Origin: CAYGTS01 sp964352905
GTDB lineage: Bacteria; Pseudomonadota; Gammaproteobacteria; JAHCLG01
Assembly: GCA_964352905.1 (NCBI GenBank)
Contig: CAYGTS010000118.1
Span: 1 to 8,149 of the forward strand
Length of the DNA stretch: 8,149 nt
Reading direction: 5' to 3'
The notes below the pieces were generated by a model. It was not told where the DNA came from and did no database searches. It saw only the letters and a list, made by a program, of their open reading frames with translations. Position numbers and translations under genes: made by a program. This document shows, piece by piece, positions 1 through 7,239 of the stretch; within the stretch, counting starts at the first letter, position 1; each line of letters opens with the position of its first letter.

Positions 1-1
1 T

Positions 2-65
2 TAATGTGACCTTGCCTCAAATCTGACCGTTCTTGAGTTATTCAACATCACGCCGAGAATTACTG
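2..65 (+). repeat. Degenerate dispersed repeat, inverted partner of the window's right end
   Basis: This gene-free stretch starts with TAATGTGA. It then shares the ordered blocks TTGCC, CAAAT, GTTC and GAATT-n-CTG with the reverse complement of 8098-8149. Over the first 31 bases about 25 positions match, with one gap. After that this copy is about 12 bases longer. It ends just before the cytidine deaminase stop codon. The similarity is seen directly. Whether it is a dispersed repeat family or the two ends of one element cannot be decided from this window. Confidence 0.5.
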
Positions 66-70
66 GATCA

Positions 71-478
71 TCATTCAAGGTTACTTAAATGCTTAGCGCT
101 AAACGCATAAGGTAGCAATTCGGCAAGCGTGATAGTTTGCATGATTTGTTTACTGTTAGCCAAATGTACTTTCGTTTCGGGCTGGGCAAATTCATATAAA
201 CGTTGGCGGCAGGCACCACAGGGCATGCAAAGCGTATCGTCTTGGCCAATAATCACGATTTCAGCAATCTCTTTTTCACCATTCGCAATCATTTGCGCAA
301 TGGCGCTGCTTTCGGCGCATAATGTGAGTGAATAAGAAGCATTTTCTACATTACAACCTGTAAATAGATGACCATCAGTCGTTTTAATACAACAACCTAC
401 CCGAAATTTAGAATAAGGCGAGTAACTATTTGCTTGAACATGTTTAGCCAGGGTGTGCATTTCGTTAAGATCAGACAT
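71..478 (-). CDS. cdd: Cytidine deaminase
   Basis: Zinc-dependent hydrolytic deaminase of pyrimidine salvage, converting cytidine and deoxycytidine to uridine and deoxyuridine in the cytoplasm. At 135 residues it matches the short homotetrameric class. The substrate-binding stretch NVENASY lies at residues 43-49. The CAE motif holds zinc ligand C54 and catalytic glutamate E56. PCGAC at 86-90 supplies zinc ligands C87 and C90. The N-terminal SYSPYSKFRVG (18-28) is also typical. I chose the ATG at 478 because AGGT sits 6 bases upstream and the protein then begins like its family. The frame stays open to an ATG at 517 (148 residues), but that start has no ribosome binding site and adds an atypical N-terminal extension. 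The gene diverges from the carboxypeptidase gene. All key residues are present, so the enzyme should be active. Confidence 0.96.
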   Translation of the reverse strand: MSDLNEMHTLAKHVQANSYSPYSKFRVGCCIKTTDGHLFTGCNVENASYSLTLCAESSAIAQMIANGEKEIAEIVIIGQDDTLCMPCGACRQRLYEFAQPETKVHLANSKQIMQTITLAELLPYAFSAKHLSNLE

Positions 479-481
479 GTT

Positions 482-511
482 TTTACCTAATTTATTTATT
501 TCGGGTAGAAT
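482..511 (+). promoter_or_regulatory. Possible promoter of the M32 carboxypeptidase gene
   Basis: TTTACC (482-487) and TAGAAT (506-511) are spaced by 18 bases on the plus strand, a 9-of-12 match to sigma-70 elements. They lie inside the 5' part of the divergent cdd reading frame. A TATAAA at 540-545 is a closer match to a -10 box, but it would place the start of transcription on the ribosome binding site. I prefer the upstream pair, weakly. Confidence 0.22.
485..488 (-). promoter_or_regulatory. Ribosome binding site deciding the cdd start
   Basis: On the minus strand AGGT is followed by six bases (AAAAAC) and then the ATG at 478. The alternative ATG at 517 is preceded only by an A/T run. This favours the 135-residue form of the deaminase. 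Confidence 0.5.
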
Positions 512-523
512 AGCCATTATTTA

Positions 524-552
524 TTTATTTTTCAATAGTTATAAAACTGCAA
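524..552 (-). promoter_or_regulatory. Possible cdd promoter
   Basis: On the minus strand TTGCAG (552-547) and AATAAA (529-524) are 17 bases apart, a fair match to a sigma-70 promoter. Transcription would start near 517. That leaves a leader of about 40 bases before the preferred ATG at 478 and argues against use of the ATG at 517. It rests on the sequence match only; A/T-rich DNA gives many such matches. Confidence 0.3.
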
Positions 553-561
553 GGAAATCCC

Positions 562-2043
562 ATGAAAGCCTATCAACAGTTAGAGCAAAAATTTATTGAA
601 TTAGATCATTTAAAACAATTAGCGCAATTAGCGAATTGGGATGAAGCTGTGATGATGCCAACCGGCGCGGGTGAAATGCGCGCCAAAGTCATGGGCACCT
701 TGATGTCTTTGCGTCATCAAAAATTAATATCGGATGAAATGGCTAATTTGCTACAAGCGGCAGAGCAGGAATCGTTAGAGCATGCATGGCAACAACGTAA
801 TTTTGATTTGATGAAAAAACGTTATCAAAATGCAACCTGTTTACCAGAAACCTTGGTAGCAAAAATAACGCAAACCAACATGAGCTGTGAACAAGCTTGG
901 CGGCAAATGCGTGCGCAAAATAATTGGCAAGATTTTAAACCGTTATTACAAAAGGTAGTTGATTTAACCAAAGAATCAGCAGAAATTCGCTCGCAAACTT
1001 TCAATAAAGCACCATATGATGTTTTGATTGATGATCATTCGCCAGATTTAAGTATGGAGATAATTGATCCAATTTTCGATCAGTTAAAAACCGTATTACC
1101 GGATTTAATTCAACGCATTGTTAGCAAACAGCAGAGCAGAAATATACAACCCATCGTAGGACCTTTTGCCATTGCAAAACAAAAAGCCTTAGGTTTAGCA
1201 CTAATGAAAACCATTGGGTTTAATTTCACGCATGGGCGTTTAGATGTGAGCCATCATCCTTTTTGTGATGGTGGGCCAGAAGATATCCGCATTACTACGC
1301 GCTATGAAGAAAATAACTTTATTCCTGCTGCGATGGGTGTGTGTCATGAAACAGGGCATGCTATGTATGAGTTAGGATTGCCTAAAGACTGGATGGAGCA
1401 ACCGGTTGGCAAAGCCACTAGCATGGCCTTGCATGAAAGCCAATCGTTATTAATTGAAATGCAAGTTTGTCGCAACCAAGCCTTTATGCCGTATTTTACT
1501 GAATTAGCACGCCAACATTTAGGTGATTTGCCGCATCTTAATCCCGAAAATCTTTATTATCATTATACGCAGGTGACACCAAGTTTTATTCGCGTTGATG
1601 CTGATGAAGTGACTTATCCGTTACACGTTATTTTGCGCTATGAAATTGAAAAACAATTAATCGCGGGCGAGATCACAGTAAATGATTTACCGGCAATTTG
1701 GGATGAAAAAATGCAACGCTATTTACACTTAGATACCAAAAATAATTTTAAAGAGGGAATCATGCAGGATGTTCATTGGCCGGCTGGTTTATTCGGTTAT
1801 TTCCCGGCGTATACCTTTGGGGCATTAATTGCTGCGCAATTATTTCAAAAAGCCTGCCAAGATAATACTGAAATCATGCCGCAAATTAACCAAGGCAATT
1901 TTAGCTTATTACTGACTTGGTTGCGCCAACATGTTCATCGTTTTGGATCGCTTTATGACTGGCAAACATTACTTAAAAAAGCCACCGGCGAACAACTTAA
2001 TACGCGCTATTATTTGGATCATGTGAAGCGGCGGTATCTTTAA
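562..2043 (+). CDS. M32 family metallocarboxypeptidase (carboxypeptidase Taq type)
   Basis: Cytoplasmic zinc carboxypeptidase that removes C-terminal residues from peptides, in the family of Thermus and Pyrococcus carboxypeptidases. At 493 residues it has the usual family length. HETGH at 262-266 gives zinc ligands H262 and H266 and catalytic E263. HESQS at 291-295 supplies the third ligand, E292, 30 residues after H262 as expected for M32. Other family signatures are HHPF (231-234), DIRITTR (241-247) and a C-terminal GLFGYFPAYTFGAL segment. The ATG follows AAGGAA with a 5-base gap, and the N-terminus starts like the family, so the start is firm. The stop codon overlaps that of the convergent acyl-CoA dehydrogenase gene. 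Nothing is missing. The physiological role is probably peptide turnover; the neighbours give no further hint. Confidence 0.96.
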   Translation: MKAYQQLEQKFIELDHLKQLAQLANWDEAVMMPTGAGEMRAKVMGTLMSLRHQKLISDEMANLLQAAEQESLEHAWQQRNFDLMKKRYQNATCLPETLVAKITQTNMSCEQAWRQMRAQNNWQDFKPLLQKVVDLTKESAEIRSQTFNKAPYDVLIDDHSPDLSMEIIDPIFDQLKTVLPDLIQRIVSKQQSRNIQPIVGPFAIAKQKALGLALMKTIGFNFTHGRLDVSHHPFCDGGPEDIRITTRYEENNFIPAAMGVCHETGHAMYELGLPKDWMEQPVGKATSMALHESQSLLIEMQVCRNQAFMPYFTELARQHLGDLPHLNPENLYYHYTQVTPSFIRVDADEVTYPLHVILRYEIEKQLIAGEITVNDLPAIWDEKMQRYLHLDTKNNFKEGIMQDVHWPAGLFGYFPAYTFGALIAAQLFQKACQDNTEIMPQINQGNFSLLLTWLRQHVHRFGSLYDWQTLLKKATGEQLNTRYYLDHVKRRYL

Positions 2044-3806
2044 AAATCTTCATCCGCCAATTGCATAACAGAACGCGCGCCGGCTTTGATTTTTAATACC
2101 AAGGCTTCACAATTGGGTAATATTTTGGCAAAGAAGTAATCGCCCGTTTTTAATTTGTTGTTGCTAAATTCATCGTTGATTTTTTTAGCAGCAACCAGCA
2201 TACGATACCACATAAAACCAAGTGCTGTTAGTGATACCAAATGTAAAAAATCATGTGCGCTGGCGCTAATTAAGTCTTTATTTTGTTCGTGATTTTTTAG
2301 AATATAGTTTAGGCAATCAGTAATTAAATCACAATAATGTAACAACGGGTTTTTGTATTCCGCTAAATCAGGATGTTGTTGACAATAATCGCGTACTTCG
2401 TTTAAAAATTGTTCTAACACATTACCATTGTTTGCAACCACTTTACGTCGTAATAAATCGAGTGCTTGAATACCATTGGTGCCTTCATAAATTTGTGCAA
2501 TCCGCGCATCGCGCACGTATTGCTCTAAGCCCCACTCACTAACATAACCATGCCCACCAAAAACTTGTAGGGCTTGATTACAAGCATTAAAACCGTAATC
2601 AGTAAAATACGCTTTAATAATAGGCGTAAATAATGCAATAAAATTTTGTGCACGTGTCACGGTTTGCTCATCCTTAGCGTAATGCTCATCATCTAATAGC
2701 ATGCCTACCCAAACGGTTAACGCACGCGCGGCTTCATTGTTCGCTTTAATATCTAGTAATAAACGCCGCACATCGGCGTGAACAATGATGGGATCGGCGG
2801 CTTTTTCCGGATAGCGCGCACCCTGCATGCTGCGGCCTTGCAAACGCTCTTGCGCATAGCCGCGTGCATTTTGGTAAGCGACTTCGGCAAGTGCTAAGCC
2901 TTCTAAGCCAATCGCAATTCGCTCATAATTCATGATCGAAAACATGGTTTCTAAGCCGTGATTTAATTCACCCACTAAGTACGCCTTGGCGCCATTGTAA
3001 TTCATGACGCAGGTGCTTGAAGCTTTAATGCCCATTTTGTGTTCGATTGAACCGCATTCAAATTCATTGCGTTGTCCTAAGCTACCATCTGCGTTAACTA
3101 AATATTTTGGGGTTAAAAATAAACTTAAACCTTTAACACCGGCAGGTGCATCCGGCGTTCTAGCCAGTACGACATGAATAATATTATCGGTTAAATCATG
3201 CTCGCCGGCGGTAATAAATATTTTACTGCCGGTTAAGCTGTAACTGCCATCCGCATTTTTAGTCGCTTTACTACGGATTAAACCTAGATCGCTACCACAA
3301 TGTGATTCTGTTAAGCACATCACGCCGGTCCATTCACCACTCGTCATTTTGGGCAAATAGGTTTGTTTAATGTCATCGGTTGCGAAACGTTCAATGCAAC
3401 GTGAAACGCCCACAGTTAAATTATTATAAAGACTAAAGCTTAGGTTGCTGGATGCCTGCATTTCATCACACAATAAACCCACGACATGCGGCAAACCTTG
3501 CCCACCGTATTCTGGGTTGGCAATCAAGGCTGTCCACATTGCTTCACAATAGATTTTATAAGCTTCTTTAAAACCATTGGGTGTGGTAACTGTGCCCGCA
3601 TTAAATTGACAGCCTTGTTTATCACCGGATTGATTAAGCGGAAACAGTAAGGTTTCAGTGATTTTAGCGGCTTCTTCTAAGACGGTGGTGATTAACTCGG
3701 GGGAAAATTCGGCAAAAGCGGGTATGTCTTGCAAATGTTGTTTAAAATCAAAAACTTGATCCAGTAAAAACTGCATATCTTGTAGTGGTGCTTTGTATGT
3801 TGGCAT
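2040..3806 (-). CDS. Acyl-CoA dehydrogenase, long form with extra C-terminal domain (FadE-like)
   Basis: FAD-dependent dehydrogenase forming the trans-2,3 double bond of an acyl-CoA, normally the first step of beta-oxidation, passing electrons to electron-transferring flavoprotein. From the ATG at 3806 it has 588 residues: N-terminal helical domain, middle beta domain, catalytic C-terminal helical domain to about 455, and a further helical domain (about 460-588) typical of the roughly 600-residue subclass that includes DmdC-like enzymes. MCLTESHCGSD at 163-173 is the flavin/substrate signature. FGGHGY lies at 416-421, and IYEGTNG at 439-445 carries the probable catalytic base E441. GGGTGG lies 8 bases before the ATG at 3806, and MPTYKAP is a typical subclass start. 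An in-frame GTG at 3818 would add four residues but lies within that ribosome binding site. Chain-length preference cannot be read from the sequence, and a methylmercaptopropionyl-CoA substrate is not excluded. Confidence 0.93.
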   Translation of the reverse strand: MPTYKAPLQDMQFLLDQVFDFKQHLQDIPAFAEFSPELITTVLEEAAKITETLLFPLNQSGDKQGCQFNAGTVTTPNGFKEAYKIYCEAMWTALIANPEYGGQGLPHVVGLLCDEMQASSNLSFSLYNNLTVGVSRCIERFATDDIKQTYLPKMTSGEWTGVMCLTESHCGSDLGLIRSKATKNADGSYSLTGSKIFITAGEHDLTDNIIHVVLARTPDAPAGVKGLSLFLTPKYLVNADGSLGQRNEFECGSIEHKMGIKASSTCVMNYNGAKAYLVGELNHGLETMFSIMNYERIAIGLEGLALAEVAYQNARGYAQERLQGRSMQGARYPEKAADPIIVHADVRRLLLDIKANNEAARALTVWVGMLLDDEHYAKDEQTVTRAQNFIALFTPIIKAYFTDYGFNACNQALQVFGGHGYVSEWGLEQYVRDARIAQIYEGTNGIQALDLLRRKVVANNGNVLEQFLNEVRDYCQQHPDLAEYKNPLLHYCDLITDCLNYILKNHEQNKDLISASAHDFLHLVSLTALGFMWYRMLVAAKKINDEFSNNKLKTGDYFFAKILPNCEALVLKIKAGARSVMQLADEDF

Positions 3807-3814
3807 CGTGTGTT

Positions 3815-3820
3815 CCACCC
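3815..3820 (-). promoter_or_regulatory. Ribosome binding site of the acyl-CoA dehydrogenase gene
   Basis: GGGTGG on the minus strand lies 8 bases before the ATG at 3806. It overlaps the alternative in-frame GTG at 3818, which makes that GTG an unlikely start. Confidence 0.5.
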
Positions 3821-3838
3821 GTAATCTAATGATGTGTT

Positions 3839-3848
3839 ACTTATAAGT
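3839..3848. promoter_or_regulatory. 10-bp perfect palindrome upstream of the acyl-CoA dehydrogenase gene
   Basis: ACTTATAAGT is a perfect palindrome about 33 bases upstream of the dehydrogenase ATG. It overlaps a TATAAG-type -10 candidate on the minus strand, with TTACAA 15 bases further upstream, a short spacing. It could be part of the promoter or an operator half-site pair. Equally, a 10-bp palindrome may arise by chance in AT-rich DNA. Confidence 0.22.
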
Positions 3849-3886
3849 GTATAAGATTTTTTGTAATTATTCACCCTGTAGATAGG

Positions 3887-3993
3887 AACCCAGGAAAACC
3901 GCAGTAACGTATAAACAGATTGATCAAAACGACGTTGCGAGGCTCAAAAAGGATAGTTTAAATCCTGGGTTATCCGATGCCGTGTGCATTCGG
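3887..3993. other. Structure-prone intergenic element, possible leader RNA or small RNA
   Basis: The gap between the DUF805 gene and the dehydrogenase gene contains nested complementarity. AACCCAGGA (3887-3895) pairs perfectly with TCCTGGGTT (3963-3971). Inside that pair, CGCA-GTA-ACGT (3900-3910) pairs with ACGTTGCG (3932-3939), with a three-base bulge. A separate hairpin follows: CCGATGC (3974-3980) with GCATTCGG (3986-3993), one bulged base and loop CGTGT. The hairpin side is more GC-rich than the flanking DNA. On the minus strand the element would lie in the 5' leader of the dehydrogenase gene or the 3' end of the upstream operon's transcript. It matches no RNA family I recognise; no run of T follows as in an intrinsic terminator. 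Confidence 0.35.
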
Positions 3994-4035
3994 CGGCTTG
4001 TGCCAGAAAAAGCTTGGGCGGTTAAAAGGCGTATA

Positions 4036-4998
4036 CTAGTAAAAGCTACCCGCAATAAAATGAAAAGATTTAAAAATCCGCTGAAGCGATCTTTTTGCTA
4101 AAAAATTTTCTGCAGCAGCACCACCAATCAATTCATAACACACATTATTTTTAACAATTAATTGATAATAGTAAATATATCGCTGATTATCTATTTTTAT
4201 TACAAAAACTAAGAGCCGTTTATTTTGGTCGACTTTATCTTGCAGTAATTTAAAATTTGTCATGTCCTCGATTCTGCCAGCTTGTTCAAGCACTCTTTTA
4301 GCAGGTAGCTGTAACACATCAATCAAGCTATTAATGTTATAGATTTTTTTTAATTGATCACTCGAAGCATGTGAAAAATCATTATATTCTGATACGAAAT
4401 CAATATACCTATTAGAGTAGTTCATCTTGCCAACAATAGGGGCACCTTCTTGGATATACTTGTAAGTAGGTTTCCCAGGTAACTCTACACTATAAAAAAC
4501 ATTATCATAGCGTTTGAATGAAAGTGTGTAGGCCTGAGTAAGAATATAACCGACTATAGCAATAAAAATGATAAAGAACGGAGTCATAATGAGATATACG
4601 AGTATATTGGCAGATCGAGATAACTGGATGGGCTTTGCGCCATATTGATTTATACTACTCGAACCACGTTTTATAAACAGTAACATTAATAATAAAATGT
4701 TAACAAACGGAATCAAGACGACATAAAAAAGCCAGCAGTTAAGATTGATGTCATTTAAGCGTCGAATGATTAAATTTATATTAGGGATTAAAAATAAAAC
4801 AATACCAATTGATAAGTATAAATTGGGTTTTTCTGGCTGGAAATAAACAATTAGTGCCGAGAAACCAAGGAAGAAAAATAAATTTAATAAAAATAATTTC
4901 AAATAAGTAGAGCGATCAATCCTCTCACCGTTAAAAATAGCCTGAAAGAGATTATACCTTATGTTAGATTGATTAGTTGCGATGTTAGTATTTTCCAT
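4036..4998 (-). CDS. DUF805-type membrane protein with C-terminal soluble domain
   Basis: Inner-membrane protein of unknown function. From the ATG at 4998 it has 320 residues. Residues 17-120 resemble DUF805: FNGERIDRSTY (22-32), RRLNDINLNCW (79-89) and terminal NQYG (117-120), with hydrophobic segments near 33-52, 61-78 and 89-109. A fourth segment spans about 131-157. After it, residues 167-315 form a soluble domain beginning VFYSVELPGKP. This resembles the PGKP-type alpha/beta domain seen in various bacterial envelope proteins; this match is by eye. Typical DUF805 proteins are only 110-150 residues, so the C-terminal domain is an added module. The start was chosen because GGAG lies 10 bases before this ATG; an in-frame TTG at 5007 is too close to it. 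The gene begins 5 bases after the stop of the transglutaminase-like gene, which indicates an operon. Confidence 0.82.
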   Translation of the reverse strand: MENTNIATNQSNIRYNLFQAIFNGERIDRSTYLKLFLLNLFFFLGFSALIVYFQPEKPNLYLSIGIVLFLIPNINLIIRRLNDINLNCWLFYVVLIPFVNILLLMLLFIKRGSSSINQYGAKPIQLSRSANILVYLIMTPFFIIFIAIVGYILTQAYTLSFKRYDNVFYSVELPGKPTYKYIQEGAPIVGKMNYSNRYIDFVSEYNDFSHASSDQLKKIYNINSLIDVLQLPAKRVLEQAGRIEDMTNFKLLQDKVDQNKRLLVFVIKIDNQRYIYYYQLIVKNNVCYELIGGAAAENFLAKRSLQRIFKSFHFIAGSFY

Positions 4999-5003
4999 TA
5001 TTT

Positions 5004-6974
5004 TCAATCTCCGTTGCTTGTTATAATGTTAGATAAATAATTTTCTTCAATACGATTGATTGCATCAGAATATTTCTTGATAAGCCCTAGAGGAACACTA
5101 TCTTGTTTTGTAAAATAGTCATAGCTGATTGCAATGGTTTTATTATTTGAATCAACTTGTTTTTTAAAATAAAAAATAGGGTTGTTAATAGATATAGTTA
5201 AAGGTTTAATTTGCCATTTTTTTGGCAGCAAAATTTTAACATGGATATTAGTGGTGAAAGGATAGTCTATTAGTAATGCCTGTTTGCGTTTGAGATCGTC
5301 AACGTCTTGCAAATAACCATTCAAAATGAATTGCTTAATTTTTGCAAATTTTTGCAGCGAATTATCATCTTCATCTTTCCAAAAATCGGTTAACTGATAT
5401 TTTTCAATCGTGGTCATTTCATTTTGATTGTCGATAAATTTTAAATCAGCAGTCGATTCTATGTTGGGGTAATAAGGTTTAATGGTTCTTAAAAAATAAG
5501 AGGTTATTTTTGAGGCGGAATAATTTTCCATCATAAAACGAATTCTTTCAGCAGATTTTCCATAATAATGCGTGGTTATTTGATAGTTAATGGGTTTATT
5601 CATGCCTTGTTTTAAATCATAAACTTCATCAACAATAGTTTTTGAGCCTTTTTGATTATTGTTAACGATCGGAGTTAATTGATTTATATGTGGTGCAATG
5701 ACTAAAGCATAACCATAGTCAGGTAGATAACGGGTATCGAGCGAGCCTGCTTGATAAAGACGTGTCGGATCCAGCCAAAAGGTTTTATTTGCCGTGTTAA
5801 CAACCACTATAGCATGATCAAAATTCCATAATGCAGGTAGCCGATTTTTAAGCTGTTTACGATAAGATGTGCTAACCAGTGCCACGTTAGCATTAATATT
5901 CATTTGCCTAAGCATGGTTACCATTAACAGGGCTTTATCTTTACAGTCACCAAACTTGCGTTGAAATGTTAAGTTAGGCGATGTTGGTTTAATGTTATTA
6001 ATCCCAATTTCAATTCCAGTATAGCGAATATTCTGTTGTACAAAATCTAAAATTTTTTGCACTCTTTGCTGATTATTTGTTGAAGTGGATTTAATTTCAT
6101 CAACTTTATTTTTTAAAGCAGCAGAAAGTGTATTTGGTTCATGATACAAAGGTTGTAAAATGGCTACAATTCGATCCCATGAACCACAGCTGCTTATTTG
6201 AACACTAGGAAATAAATTTTCAAATTCAGCAGAGTTTTTTTCAACGGTAATAGCTTTAGCCTGCTTAACTACCCAGGAATAGTGAGTAAATGTATTAGAA
6301 TAATGAATAGTTGGTTTTATTTTAGTATTAAAATGCTTGAAAAATAGCTTTTGTGATCTAGGCGCAGTCACTGTATCATAAATGGTATGAATAGGTGCCT
6401 CATAAGCTAGATAAATATTGGCAGAAAAAGGGATGTTAACGACACTTTTCTTAATTATCAAACTGTAACTGTAACTAATGATATCCCCTGCTTCAAGGTC
6501 TTTGAGAATGATAGTTGCAGTCTTTACATGATCATAAATATTATCAGACAAACTACTTTCATGTTGATTAATGTGGATCGGATTGTTCTTTAGCGCATCA
6601 ATAGCGTTATTATTTCGAATAATCTTAACAGTATGAAAAGCTATTTTTTCCAGTGATGCGTCGTAATCTACTGATAAAATAGCATTCTTTTCAACACCAG
6701 CGTTGTTTACAATTTTTTTGACAATTTTGTAATATATTTCAGTGGTGTCATGATTAATAAAGATTTGCTTTGATAAAATCAAATAATCGGTGCCATTGAT
6801 AACAGTTGAATTATCTTGGGAAGTGACCTTTGGAATAGGTAATTGCTGTACCCAAGATGCTTCAGGTTTAATAAGCGTTGTGACACCAAAACTTGCTGTC
6901 GATAGCATAAATAGACAGAGTAGAAAGCATAACGCATAGAGGGACTGGGATTTTATGTAATATTTATTTTTCAT
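5004..6974 (-). CDS. Exported DUF3857 / transglutaminase-like protein
   Basis: Predicted envelope protein of 656 residues. The N-terminus has lysines followed by a hydrophobic stretch (about 11-30), a signal peptide with possible cleavage near SFG (28-30). Residues about 60-240 fit DUF3857, a beta-rich domain usually found before this enzyme fold. The transglutaminase-like core covers about 300-410: catalytic cysteine C344 in FGDCKDKA, H387 in FDHAIV and D402 in WLDPT, all three intact. The rest (about 440-656) is a beta-rich tail without a motif I know. The family includes protease-like as well as acyl-transferring enzymes, and the substrate of this subgroup is unknown. The start codon has no clear Shine-Dalgarno sequence, but the signal peptide supports it. 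The DUF805 gene follows after 5 bases, so the pair is likely co-transcribed. Confidence 0.88.
   Translation of the reverse strand: MKNKYYIKSQSLYALCFLLCLFMLSTASFGVTTLIKPEASWVQQLPIPKVTSQDNSTVINGTDYLILSKQIFINHDTTEIYYKIVKKIVNNAGVEKNAILSVDYDASLEKIAFHTVKIIRNNNAIDALKNNPIHINQHESSLSDNIYDHVKTATIILKDLEAGDIISYSYSLIIKKSVVNIPFSANIYLAYEAPIHTIYDTVTAPRSQKLFFKHFNTKIKPTIHYSNTFTHYSWVVKQAKAITVEKNSAEFENLFPSVQISSCGSWDRIVAILQPLYHEPNTLSAALKNKVDEIKSTSTNNQQRVQKILDFVQQNIRYTGIEIGINNIKPTSPNLTFQRKFGDCKDKALLMVTMLRQMNINANVALVSTSYRKQLKNRLPALWNFDHAIVVVNTANKTFWLDPTRLYQAGSLDTRYLPDYGYALVIAPHINQLTPIVNNNQKGSKTIVDEVYDLKQGMNKPINYQITTHYYGKSAERIRFMMENYSASKITSYFLRTIKPYYPNIESTADLKFIDNQNEMTTIEKYQLTDFWKDEDDNSLQKFAKIKQFILNGYLQDVDDLKRKQALLIDYPFTTNIHVKILLPKKWQIKPLTISINNPIFYFKKQVDSNNKTIAISYDYFTKQDSVPLGLIKKYSDAINRIEENYLSNIITSNGD
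5009..5012 (-). promoter_or_regulatory. Ribosome binding site inside the end of the upstream gene
   Basis: GGAG lies in the last codons of the transglutaminase-like gene, 10 bases before the ATG at 4998 and just ahead of the upstream TGA (5006-5004). Ribosomes ending on the first gene would cover this site, so the two genes are probably translationally coupled. Confidence 0.5.
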
Positions 6975-7239
6975 GAAATAGCTAGTTTATCATTAGTAAT
7001 AGATGCCTGCAAATTTTACCATAGGAAAAAACATTTGGAATACGTAAAAAATACTCTCTAGACAAGGCATCGCACGTTATGTACTATCCCCCCAATAAAT
7101 AGCTGGGATGCATTGCTTGTTCTCTCGATAGAGAGGTATGTAAGTTGAATTATACCGATCGGAAATCAAACTGTGCAGTAAAATGGGATACTAAAGGACG
7201 CATCTTGATTTCGGTGAGTATATATATTGTGATGAGTAA
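6975..7239. other. Divergent intergenic region with small inverted repeats
   Basis: This 265-base region separates two divergent genes and has no credible reading frame. It contains a hairpin CTCTC-GATA-GAGAG (7122-7135) and the palindrome CCGATCGG (7155-7162). There is also an inverted pair GAAATCAA (7162-7169) / TTGATTTC (7205-7212) around 35 bases. A run of six C (7088-7093) stands out in AT-rich DNA. The pieces could be regulatory sites or the remains of a degraded element. I could not place a convincing promoter for the plus-strand gene. Confidence 0.3.
7013..7021 (-). promoter_or_regulatory. Extended -10 promoter of the transglutaminase-like/DUF805 operon
   Basis: On the minus strand TGG-TAAAAT forms an extended -10 element. 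A weak -35 (TTCCAA) lies 16 bases upstream. Transcription would begin near 7006, giving a leader of about 30 bases before the ATG at 6974. It is the best promoter candidate for the pair. Confidence 0.35.

Noticed and set aside
129..335. Plus-strand open frame of 68 codons inside cdd
   Set aside because: It lies wholly antisense to the clear cytidine deaminase gene, across its zinc-binding motifs.
3692..3874. Minus-strand open frame of 60 codons overlapping the dehydrogenase 5' end
   Set aside because: It overlaps the well-supported dehydrogenase start in another frame, has no ribosome binding site of note and a composition unlike a protein.
3885..4010. 6S RNA, SRP RNA or tRNA in the structured interval
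   Set aside because: The GGAA-tetraloop region of SRP RNA, the paired closing stem and long bubble of 6S RNA, and the tRNA T-loop pattern are all absent.
3972..4035. Intrinsic terminator for the DUF805 operon
   Set aside because: The GC-rich hairpin (3974-3993) is present, but on the minus strand it is not followed by a run of T, so I do not call a terminator.
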